Assembly (NCBI GenBank): GCA_031277435.1
Contig: JAITMI010000185.1
Location: forward strand, 1-5,512
Length of the DNA stretch: 5,512 nt
Direction: 5' to 3'
Origin: Pseudomonadales bacterium
GTDB lineage: Bacteria; Pseudomonadota; Gammaproteobacteria; Pseudomonadales; Pseudohongiellaceae
How positions within the stretch are numbered: the stretch's first letter is position 1; every line of letters starts with the position of its first letter. This document shows positions 1 through 5,025 of this stretch, in pieces. The position numbers were made by a program, and so were the translations under genes. The notes beneath the pieces were generated by a model, which was not told the origin of the DNA, searched no databases, and was given only the letters and a program-made list of their open reading frames with translations.

Positions 1-27
1 AATGAATTTATCCAGTTCTTTAGTCAT
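1..27 (-). CDS. Possible 5' end of a further operon gene (partial, 9 codons)
   Basis: An ATG on the minus strand at 27-25 opens a frame reading MTKELDKFI that runs off the left edge without a stop. It lies 17 bases after the stop of the 99-residue gene (TAG at 47-45), the spacing expected for the next gene of the operon. The residues are polar and charged, as in a soluble protein N-terminus, but nine codons are too few to identify a family. No clear Shine-Dalgarno sequence sits at the usual distance; the nearest AGG is about 16 bases upstream. This could be chance; the start is an inference from position and direction. Confidence 0.3.
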
Positions 28-44
28 ATGATGGCTATTATCGC

Positions 45-344
45 CTAAGTGCCCTGGCTAAGCGGCGGCTGTCCTGATTGAACGATGTCTGGCCAATTAC
101 TCATAAGTCGCCGCGTGAAATTTTCGCCACACAATTTGTCCACATGAGCAATAGCTTCAATGGCTGCACCAGGTTCGAATGATTTTCCTTCGAGAACCGC
201 CAAGGCTTGATTGTGTAGCGCATAGGCCAAGTGAGCGGCACAGCGCAGCTCGGGAGAAGCCCCGGAAGATGTCCCCAAATGCTTCGCCAATAAAAGCCGA
301 AGCTCATATACAGCGAAAGCGAGTATTTGAATTTGGCTCGGCAT
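45..344 (-). CDS. Unrecognised 99-residue hypothetical protein
   Basis: I do not recognise this family. The product is 99 residues, with no membrane segment, signal peptide or cysteine motif; it has a single Cys in a KLCGENF stretch. It appears mostly alpha-helical: residues 1-20 are an amphipathic, Leu/Ala-rich stretch (QIQILAFAVYELRLLLAKHL), residues 29-55 are an Ala/Leu-rich helix, and residues 58-80 carry an AAIEAIAHVDKL helix. The last 15 residues, rich in Pro, Gln and Ser, look disordered. The start is supported by an AGGTGA ribosome binding site (minus strand, 353-348), whose AGG lies six bases before the ATG. The gene follows the zinc-ribbon gene with a 51-base gap and no visible terminator, so it is probably co-transcribed. 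An overlapping 104-codon frame (415-101) lacks comparable start support. Coding status is likely; function is unknown. Confidence 0.65.
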   Translation of the reverse strand: MPSQIQILAFAVYELRLLLAKHLGTSSGASPELRCAAHLAYALHNQALAVLEGKSFEPGAAIEAIAHVDKLCGENFTRRLMSNWPDIVQSGQPPLSQGT

Positions 345-347
345 GGT

Positions 348-353
348 TCACCT
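348..353 (-). promoter_or_regulatory. Ribosome binding site of the 99-residue gene
   Basis: AGGTGA on the minus strand lies three bases before the ATG at 344. It matches the right-hand part of the consensus AGGAGGTGA, so alignment with 16S rRNA places the start correctly. It is the main evidence for choosing this start and this frame over the overlapping 104-codon frame. Confidence 0.6.
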
Positions 354-395
354 GCTGTTTCTGAAGCCTGAGGGGTATGAGTTGAGCGGCTCGTC

Positions 396-722
396 TCAAG
401 CGGGGCCGTTCGCACGAGGCCGTTTTGATGCCGCTGAAATCAGGATTTTATCCGAGGCAAAACCTATACCACAGGTATCGCAGTAAAAGCCGTCCATGAA
501 TTGCGAAAGGGGTGGATCAGGCAACACGCCTGGTAATACCTCATCAACCGCAAGCTGATCTTTGCGGCGATAGCCAACTCTATCCTCTTCGAACATCTGG
601 AGTGGGCTTTCCTTACCGATTAACAATGTTTTTCTTCGAACGTGCCGGTCTTTGCCGCACTTAGGGCAGCGCTGCATTGCGTTCAATTGCGGCGAATTGG
701 CCGATTCGTCATGCAAACCCAT
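396..722 (-). CDS. Small zinc-ribbon protein of unknown function
   Basis: This 108-residue protein has two CxxC knuckles: CPKCG at residues 19-23 and CDTCG at 81-85, separated by 58 residues. The pattern fits a zinc ribbon binding one zinc ion through four cysteines. The segment between them is charged and basic early on (DRHVRRKTLL, then GYRRKD) and Pro-rich later. The short C-terminal tail after the second knuckle (about 20 residues) leaves no room for a separate DNA-binding domain. The start at 722 is 4 bases after the permease stop and has a G-rich tract before it, so translational coupling is likely. A second possible start is Met16 (base 677), just before the first knuckle, but it lacks a ribosome binding site. 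Zinc binding is inferred from the motif; the partner or target is unknown. I see no signal peptide or membrane segment, so it is probably cytoplasmic. Confidence 0.75.
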   Translation of the reverse strand: MGLHDESANSPQLNAMQRCPKCGKDRHVRRKTLLIGKESPLQMFEEDRVGYRRKDQLAVDEVLPGVLPDPPLSQFMDGFYCDTCGIGFASDKILISAASKRPRANGPA

Positions 723-726
723 AGGC

Positions 727-1476
727 TCAGCCCCCCACGAAATACCTCACCAGCATCCCCAGACACAAGACCACGATCAACACGCGCAATACCTGCGGGT
801 TGCTGCGGAACAAGAGATGCGAGCCGCACCAGGCGCCCAGGACTTGGCCGCACATCATTACCAGCCCCACTTGCCAGAGCAGTTTGCCGGTGGTCAAAAA
901 TACCAAGAGCGAGGCGAAATTGGTGGCGAAGTTGAGGCATTTGGCCATGGCGGTGGCGTCGAGCAGCGGTTTGCCTTGCCAGGCGACCAGCGAGAGGGAA
1001 AAGAAGGAGCCGGCGCCGGGGCCGATCATGCCATCGTAGACGCCGATGCCTGGCAATACCAGGCGGCGGAAGCGTTCGGGCGCGAGTTTTACCGGGTGCA
1101 CTTTGTCGAGCAGTTGGCCGGAGAAGAGGAAATAGCCAGCGATGCCGATCAAGACCACGGGAATCAGATAACGCAAGAAACCGGCGTCGATGAACTGCAC
1201 CGCGATCGTGCCCAGGATGGAACCGAGAAAGGCCCACAGCATCAGGGGTTTCATTTGCTGCCATGTGACGCGCCGGTGGCGCAGCATCATCCAGGTGGCG
1301 GTGGCGGTGCCCATGGTGCCTTGCATCTTGTTGGTGCCGAGCGCTTCGAGCGGCGGCAGGCCGGCCAGGATCAAAGCTGGCAGCACCAGTAAACCGCCGC
1401 CGCCGGCCAGGGTGTCGAGGCAGCCGGCGCAGAGCGCGACGCCGAAGAGCGCTACGATAATGTCGAGTTCAGGCAT
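727..1476 (-). CDS. yfcA: TSUP family (TauE/SafE) membrane permease, YfcA-like
   Basis: A 249-residue integral membrane protein of the TSUP family, whose characterised members move sulfur-containing or carboxylate anions across the inner membrane; the substrate here cannot be read from sequence. It is hydrophobic throughout, with about seven to eight predicted helices. Family hallmarks are the N-terminal AGGGGLLVLPAL (residues 24-35) followed by LGTNK (46-50), and the second-half repeat GVYDGMIGPGAGSFF (145-159) followed by KCLNFATN (179-186). The two-half symmetry, spacing and length match E. coli YfcA (about 269 residues). The start at 1476 is preferred over the longer in-frame ATG at 1491 because GAGGAA (1489-1484) lies seven bases before it, whereas 1491 has no such site. 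The start overlaps the trmO stop by 8 bases (ATGCCTGA), indicating coupled translation. Confidence 0.9.
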   Translation of the reverse strand: MPELDIIVALFGVALCAGCLDTLAGGGGLLVLPALILAGLPPLEALGTNKMQGTMGTATATWMMLRHRRVTWQQMKPLMLWAFLGSILGTIAVQFIDAGFLRYLIPVVLIGIAGYFLFSGQLLDKVHPVKLAPERFRRLVLPGIGVYDGMIGPGAGSFFSLSLVAWQGKPLLDATAMAKCLNFATNFASLLVFLTTGKLLWQVGLVMMCGQVLGAWCGSHLLFRSNPQVLRVLIVVLCLGMLVRYFVGG

Positions 1477-2191
1477 TGGCGGGTTCCTCATCCAAGGTAT
1501 CGCGCGCGGCGATGCTCAGCACCAGCGCGGCGCCGTCCTGCATTCGCCAGCGGATGTTGTAATTAGCGAGATACATGCCGTAATCACGTTGCGCCTCGCG
1601 CCGCGCATGTTGCGCTGGGCGCGGGTCTTGCGCCAGTACGCCCTGGATTAAATTTTCGAGTTGCGGCGCGCTTTGAGCCAGCGCCTGCAATTGCGCTTGC
1701 GCGGCGTCGCTGAAGATCACCTCAGTGCCGCCGGGCGCGTTGCCGGCGTAGGCGGCGCGCGCTTCGGGGATCGCATCGGCGTAGGGCAGGTAGGGTTTGA
1801 TGTCGAGAATCGGCGTGCCATCGAGCAGGTCCACCCCGCGCACGCGCAGGCGCAAGTCCTTGCCGCGCTGTTCGATACCGACGAATTCCACCACCGACAA
1901 GCCGATGGGGTTGGGCCGGTAAGGCGAGCGGCTGGCGAAAACGCCGACCCGCTCAAGGCCGCCGAGGCGCGGCGGCGTTACGGTGGCGGACCAGGGTTCA
2001 TCGGCATTGGCGTGAAACACGAAGATCAGCCACAGATGCGAAAAACCCTCCAAACCGCGCAGCGCGTTGGCATCGGCATAGGCGGGCTCGAACACCAGTT
2101 CGCCTTCCGCCGCTACCAGATTGCTCTGGCGCGGAATGGCGAACTTCTGCTGATAGGGGCTATGGACGTAGGCGATTGGCGTCAGTTGCAT
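1469..2191 (-). CDS. trmO: tRNA (N6-threonylcarbamoyladenosine(37)-N6)-methyltransferase TrmO
   Basis: TrmO (formerly YaeB/TsaA) uses S-adenosylmethionine to N6-methylate t6A at position 37 of certain ANN-decoding tRNAs, next to the anticodon, in the cytoplasm. At 240 residues it matches the E. coli enzyme (about 235). The N-terminal beta-barrel domain shows SPYQQKFAIPRQ (11-22), FSHLWLIFVFH (50-60), PPRLGG (73-78), the family signature SPYRPNPIGLSVVEF (89-103) and DLLDGTPILDIKPYLPYAD (121-139). The C-terminal extension typical of proteobacterial TrmO ends in NIRWRMQDGAALVLSI (residues 212-227). The start at 2191 gives an N-terminus (MQLTPIAYVHSPY) that aligns with known homologues; the frame stays open for 80 codons further upstream, but that stretch lies across the regulator gene. 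No strong ribosome binding site is visible. The gene begins 23 bases after the regulator stop and overlaps yfcA. Its place after a two-component system looks like operon membership rather than a shared pathway. Confidence 0.93.
   Translation of the reverse strand: MQLTPIAYVHSPYQQKFAIPRQSNLVAAEGELVFEPAYADANALRGLEGFSHLWLIFVFHANADEPWSATVTPPRLGGLERVGVFASRSPYRPNPIGLSVVEFVGIEQRGKDLRLRVRGVDLLDGTPILDIKPYLPYADAIPEARAAYAGNAPGGTEVIFSDAAQAQLQALAQSAPQLENLIQGVLAQDPRPAQHARREAQRDYGMYLANYNIRWRMQDGAALVLSIAARDTLDEEPANA
1484..1489 (-). promoter_or_regulatory. Ribosome binding site deciding the yfcA start
   Basis: GAGGAA on the minus strand lies inside the last codons of trmO, with a seven-base spacer to the ATG at 1476. 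The upstream in-frame ATG at 1491 immediately precedes and overlaps this element and has no purine-rich site of its own, so the shorter 249-residue product is preferred. Confidence 0.7.
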
Positions 2192-2214
2192 AAAAAGCCA
2201 GGCGCGTTTTTGAC

Positions 2215-2904
2215 TCAATTGCCCGGAATGAAACGGTAGCCGACGCCCGGCTCGGTTTCGATGTAACGCGGATGCGCGGCGTCGTCGTTGAGTTTTTGCC
2301 GCAGTTTTTGAATCACGTTGCGCAAATAGTGGGTGTCGTTGAGGTGCGTCACGCCCCAGATTTTTTGCAGCAACATGCTCTGCGACACCAGCGCGCCGCC
2401 CGATTGCGCCAAGTGCAGAAACACCGCCCATTCCTTGCGCGTGAGCACCACCGGTTCCTGGTCCAGGCTTACCTTGTGGCGGCCCACGTCCACCACCAGC
2501 CGGCCATCGTCGAAGGTCAAAAGTTCATCGCCTTGCTGGGGCTTGATGATGGCGAGGGTACGTTTGATGCGCGCTAAAAGTTCATTCACGCTGAAGGGTT
2601 TGACGATGTAGTCATAAGCGCCCATTTCCAGACAGGCGACTTTTTCCACCTCGCTGGCGCGCACCGACAGCACCAATACTGGAATGCGCGTTTCCGCCAC
2701 CAGATGTTGCAGCACGTATTTGCCGTCCATGTCGGGCAGGCCAAGATCGAGAATGATCAGATCCGGCGAATGTTCGGCGGCCAGGTTCAAGCCCTGGTGG
2801 CCGTTGTCGGCGCTGATTACGTCCATGTGCTGCGAGCTGAGGCTGATGCGCAGGAATTTTTGAATTTGCGGTTCGTCATCTATGACCAGAATAGTCGTCG
2901 TCAT
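2215..2904 (-). CDS. OmpR/PhoB-family response regulator, KdpE-like
   Basis: A 229-residue DNA-binding response regulator. The receiver domain (about residues 4-117) has the acidic pocket D9/D10, the phospho-acceptor D53 in the LDLGLPDMDG motif, S80 as the conserved Ser/Thr and K102 in the KPF motif. The winged-helix effector (about 131-227) has TRKEW at its start, a recognition helix around HYLRNVIQKLRQKL (192-205) and the wing ending EPGVGYRF. ILDLGLPDMDG and the overall layout closely resemble E. coli KdpE. It is presumably phosphorylated by the adjacent kinase and then binds promoter DNA as a dimer. The start at 2904 gives a normal N-terminus (MTTTILVIDDE); an upstream in-frame extension to base 3000 lies inside the kinase's ATPase domain and is low-complexity. 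It has no clear ribosome binding site, and its first 29 bases lie inside the kinase gene, so translation probably depends on ribosomes finishing the kinase. Targets are unknown: no kdpFABC is present here. Confidence 0.93.
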   Translation of the reverse strand: MTTTILVIDDEPQIQKFLRISLSSQHMDVISADNGHQGLNLAAEHSPDLIILDLGLPDMDGKYVLQHLVAETRIPVLVLSVRASEVEKVACLEMGAYDYIVKPFSVNELLARIKRTLAIIKPQQGDELLTFDDGRLVVDVGRHKVSLDQEPVVLTRKEWAVFLHLAQSGGALVSQSMLLQKIWGVTHLNDTHYLRNVIQKLRQKLNDDAAHPRYIETEPGVGYRFIPGN

Positions 2905-4285
2905 CGTCGTGGTCCGTCGTTTGGGTGGTACTGTCCGGCAGAGGCAAACTGAGGCGCAGGCAATGCCGGTACGGAGCCGGCGCCTCGATGATGCGCGCAT
3001 CGCCGCCGTGCACGCGGAAAATGCTGCGGCAGATGCTCAAACCCAGCCCGGTGCCCTTATCGTAGCAGTCACCGAGGCTGAAGGTATAAAAGGGGCTGAA
3101 CACGCGCTCCCACTCGGAAGCGGGCAGGCCCGGCCCTTGGTCGCACACCAGCATCAGCATCGATTCGCCTTCGCGCCGTACCCGCAATAATACCTTGCCT
3201 TGGGGGCGGCTGGCTTTGAGCGCGTTGTCGAGCGCGTTGAACAGGCCCTGTTCCACCAGCGCGGCGTGTACGTGCAGCGCGGGCAGGCCGGCGGCGAGAT
3301 CGAGTTCTAACCGTTCGGTCTGATATTGGCGCGACAGGCGTTTTTCCACTACATGATAAATTTCTTCCAGCGATACCCAATCGAGCACCAAGGGCAGTTT
3401 GCCGTGGCCGAGACGGGTCATTTCCAGCAAATTCTGGATATAGGCTTCCAGGCGCTGGCATTCGGAAATGATGGAGGAGAGCAGTTCATCGGCGTCCTCG
3501 CCGCGCAGATCGGCGCGCAGATCGCGCAAGCTGGTGGCGGCGCCCAGCATGGTCACCAGAGGGGTTTTCAAATCATGCGACACGGAGGATAAGAGCGAGG
3601 TGCGCAATTTGTCCTCATCGCTGCGCCGCTCGGCCTCCTTGCGCGCCTGTTCGGCGGCCTGCTGGATCAGCGCGCTTTGCACTTGTTCGCGCAAGCTGGC
3701 GAGCAGCGTCGGCCAGGCCGGATTCAAGACGGTGCCGGGGGTGAAATCCCAACTCAGTTGCTGCCGCGTTTTGCCGTCTTGCTCGATATTGCTCAGGCGG
3801 AAGCGGATGGCCTGATTGAACAGCGAGCCGAAGTGGCGGGCGACCAGATCAGGAATCGGCGCGGTGGAATCCAGTTGATGCAGCTCCTGGCTCAAGCCCA
3901 ACTGCCGGTGCAGGAATTCCTTTTGCTCCTGCAAACTGGCGAACTGCGAACGCAAACGGATGGCGATGGTGGCGGCAAGCAGGCCGATCACCACGAACAG
4001 GACCGCCGTCAAGGCTTCTTCCGGCGCGGAAACGCCCAGATCGAGTTCGAACATCGGCACCGTCTGCACGAAGGCGAAACCGAGGAAACAGCACAAGGTA
4101 CACAGGAACACCGTGCGCTGATCGGCCTTGAGCGCCGCGTACAGCACGATGCACAAATAGAGCAGCAGCAAGGTGGAGGTAGTGACGAAGGGCAAGGGCA
4201 GGGTGCCGAGCAAGGTCACCAATCCCGGCAGCGCGAGGATGAACCACAGCCGCTGCCAAAGCGGTACGGGGACGATGCTTACCAT
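2876..4285 (-). CDS. Membrane sensor histidine kinase with a KdpD-like C-terminal half
   Basis: A 469-residue kinase, partner of the adjacent regulator. In order: four closely packed membrane helices (about 11-30, 33-52, 57-75, 92-110) with very short loops, resembling the DUF4118 membrane module of KdpD; a cytoplasmic linker with a GAF-like or coiled segment (about 112-225, ending in an Ala/Glu/Arg-rich helix); a HisKA dimerisation domain with phospho-acceptor H237 in SSVSHDLKTP; and an HATPase domain with the N box (N350, N354), G1 box DQGPGLP (382-388), F box (F396, F399) and G2 box GTGLGL (411-416). All catalytic residues are present. Unlike full KdpD (about 890 residues), it has no N-terminal KdpD/universal-stress sensor region: only 10 residues precede the first helix. 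A 19-residue acidic tail (451-469), ending in five consecutive Asp then YSGHR, overlaps the regulator start. The start at 4285 lacks a good ribosome binding site. Its signal may be sensed in or near the membrane; that is inference. Confidence 0.92.
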   Translation of the reverse strand: MVSIVPVPLWQRLWFILALPGLVTLLGTLPLPFVTTSTLLLLYLCIVLYAALKADQRTVFLCTLCCFLGFAFVQTVPMFELDLGVSAPEEALTAVLFVVIGLLAATIAIRLRSQFASLQEQKEFLHRQLGLSQELHQLDSTAPIPDLVARHFGSLFNQAIRFRLSNIEQDGKTRQQLSWDFTPGTVLNPAWPTLLASLREQVQSALIQQAAEQARKEAERRSDEDKLRTSLLSSVSHDLKTPLVTMLGAATSLRDLRADLRGEDADELLSSIISECQRLEAYIQNLLEMTRLGHGKLPLVLDWVSLEEIYHVVEKRLSRQYQTERLELDLAAGLPALHVHAALVEQGLFNALDNALKASRPQGKVLLRVRREGESMLMLVCDQGPGLPASEWERVFSPFYTFSLGDCYDKGTGLGLSICRSIFRVHGGDARIIEAPAPYRHCLRLSLPLPDSTTQTTDHDDDDDYSGHR

Positions 4286-4301
4286 AAGAGGCTTGCCATA
4301 A
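4277..4301. repeat. Near-perfect 11-bp direct repeat across the kinase start codon
   Basis: On the plus strand gcttaccataa (4277-4287) and gcttgccataa (4291-4301) differ at one base and are 14 bases apart, start to start. The left copy contains the kinase ATG (4285-4283). Read on the minus strand, the upstream copy contains an ATG (4299) opening a six-codon frame, MASLLW, whose TAA stop (4281-4279) lies just past the kinase ATG. The repeat is plain in the sequence; a regulatory role is only possible. Confidence 0.5.
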
Positions 4302-4339
4302 ATTAAGAATACCCATGAAACGCATAGTGGTTTCCGTTA

Positions 4340-4362
4340 CGCGGCATTTTACCGATGCCGCG
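4340..4362. promoter_or_regulatory. Perfect 8-bp inverted repeat, candidate operator of the kinase operon
   Basis: CGCGGCAT (4340-4347) and ATGCCGCG (4355-4362) are exact inverted copies separated by seven bases. Neither strand has a run of T after the repeat, so it is not an intrinsic terminator. On the minus strand the left arm and spacer include TAAAAT (4351-4346), one mismatch from a -10 hexamer, with a weak TTGTGG (4375-4370) 18 bases upstream. A repressor or the KdpE-like regulator bound here would cover the promoter. The operator role is inference; the inverted repeat is directly visible. Confidence 0.45.
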
Positions 4363-4375
4363 CCAAATACCACAA
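4346..4375 (-). promoter_or_regulatory. Possible sigma-70 promoter for the kinase-regulator-trmO operon
   Basis: Minus-strand TTGTGG (4375-4370) and TAAAAT (4351-4346) are 18 bases apart. The -10 matches consensus at five of six bases and the -35 at three of six. Transcription would start near 4339, leaving a leader of about 54 bases before the ATG at 4285. A better -35 match, TTGACG at 4399-4394, has no acceptable -10 at the right distance. I see no convincing promoter in the opposite direction for slyD. Confidence 0.3.
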
Positions 4376-4414
4376 AAAAGCGCCGCTCGATTGCGTCAAT
4401 GGATCGTTACTTTT

Positions 4415-4438
4415 CGTTCCATGCGCCGTTCCATGCGG
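4415..4438. repeat. 12-bp tandem duplication
   Basis: CGTTCCATGCGC (4415-4426) is followed directly by CGTTCCATGCGG (4427-4438), identical except for the last base. It sits in the intergenic region about 85 bases upstream of slyD. It could be a pair of protein-binding sites on the same face of the helix or a simple slippage duplication; the sequence does not decide. Confidence 0.5.
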
Positions 4439-4469
4439 CGGCGCGCCGGGGCAAGAAAAGCATGGCTTG

Positions 4470-4497
4470 CGCGGGCGTTTCCTGGGAAAATCCCGCG
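4470..4497 (+). promoter_or_regulatory. Hairpin upstream of the slyD ribosome binding site
   Basis: CGCGGG (4470-4475) pairs with CCCGCG (4492-4497), and within it TTTC (4478-4481) pairs with GAAA (4486-4489) around a CTGG loop, with a 2x2 internal mismatch between the two stems. It ends 11 bases before the AGGAAG site. If transcribed it would form a stable structure in the slyD leader; no T run follows, so it is not a terminator. A regulatory role is unproven. Confidence 0.35.
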
Positions 4498-4508
4498 ACT
4501 CAAATTTC

Positions 4509-4514
4509 AGGAAG
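4509..4514 (+). promoter_or_regulatory. Ribosome binding site deciding the slyD start
   Basis: AGGAAG with a six-base spacer to the ATG at 4521. It selects this start over the in-frame ATG at 4467, which would add 18 residues of basic, non-family sequence (MRGRFLGKSRDSNF...) and would lie before the hairpin. Confidence 0.75.
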
Positions 4515-4520
4515 CTCCCC

Positions 4521-5006
4521 ATGCAAATCAGCCCCAACAGCGTCGTCCAGTTTCATTTCGTGCTCAAGGATGCCGATGGCGCCGTGCTCGAAAGCTCCCA
4601 AGGCAGCGAGCCAATGGTCTATCTGCACGGCCACGGCGGCCTCTTGCCCGGTTTGGAAAAAGCCCTGGACGGCAAGGCGGCCGGCGCCGAATTCACGGTA
4701 ACGCTGCCGCCTGACGACGCTTTTGGCGAGCGCCGCGACGACAGCGAACTGCGCGTGCCGATCAGCTACCTGCACGGCGCGCGAAAATGGCAGCCGGGCA
4801 TGGTGGCCGTGCTCGAAACCGACCACGGGCATCAGCAGGTGACGGTAGTGAAAGTCGGCCACACCATGGCCACCGTGGACACCAATCACCCGATGGCGGG
4901 CAAAACCCTGTGCTTCGAGGTGCAAGTGGTGGACGTGCGCGAAGCCTCGCCCGAAGAACTGGCGCACGGCCACGCCCACGGCCCAGGCGGACATCACCAC
5001 CACTGA
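4521..5006 (+). CDS. slyD: SlyD-type FKBP peptidyl-prolyl cis-trans isomerase and metallochaperone
   Basis: A 161-residue cytoplasmic protein that catalyses cis-trans isomerisation of peptidyl-proline bonds and acts as a folding chaperone. The FKBP domain is split: the N-terminal part (residues 1-68) includes YLHGHGGLLPGLEKALDG (34-51) and PPDDAFGE (63-70); the inserted insert-in-flap chaperone domain spans about 71-118; and the signature DTNHPMAGKTLCFEV (120-134) returns to the FKBP fold. The C-terminus, LAHGHAHGPGGHHHH (147-161), has seven histidines and no cysteine. It is shorter than the His/Cys-rich tail of E. coli SlyD (196 residues in total) but of the kind that binds nickel and other divalent metals. 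In E. coli the tail supports nickel delivery to hydrogenase; no hydrogenase or urease gene is in this window, so that role is not shown here. The downstream DUF2721 gene starts 19 bases after the stop, probably in the same transcript. Confidence 0.93.
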   Translation: MQISPNSVVQFHFVLKDADGAVLESSQGSEPMVYLHGHGGLLPGLEKALDGKAAGAEFTVTLPPDDAFGERRDDSELRVPISYLHGARKWQPGMVAVLETDHGHQQVTVVKVGHTMATVDTNHPMAGKTLCFEVQVVDVREASPEELAHGHAHGPGGHHHH

Positions 5007-5025
5007 GGCCGGGCAGGGGAGTCGC

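Noticed and set aside
101..415. 104-codon minus-strand frame overlapping the 99-residue gene
   Set aside because: No ribosome binding site at its start and it overlaps the zinc-ribbon stop; the 99-residue frame has AGGTGA well placed and a more protein-like composition.
45..722. Toxin-antitoxin pair of MqsRA type (CxxC protein next to a 99-residue protein)
   Set aside because: The zinc-ribbon protein has no helix-turn-helix after its second knuckle, and the neighbour shows none of the MqsR residues I know; gene size alone is not evidence.
652..1392. Long plus-strand frame (246 codons) opposite yfcA
   Set aside because: It is exactly antisense to a clear TSUP permease, has low-complexity His/Gln/Gly-rich content and no ribosome binding site; such frames are common opposite GC-rich genes.
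1661..2239. Plus-strand frame (192 codons) opposite trmO
   Set aside because: Antisense shadow of a well-supported TrmO; no recognisable domain.
2905..3000. N-terminal extension of the response regulator
   Set aside because: The extension lies in the kinase ATPase-domain coding region, is Arg/Thr-rich and is absent from the family; the receiver fold starts properly at base 2904.
3677..4306. Plus-strand frame (209 codons) opposite the kinase, rich in Gln/Glu/His
   Set aside because: Antisense shadow with biased composition; the kinase frame carries all catalytic motifs.
4340..4380. Intrinsic terminator formed by the inverted repeat
   Set aside because: The T-rich run on the minus strand (CTTTTTTG) precedes the hairpin rather than following it, and no T run follows on the plus strand.
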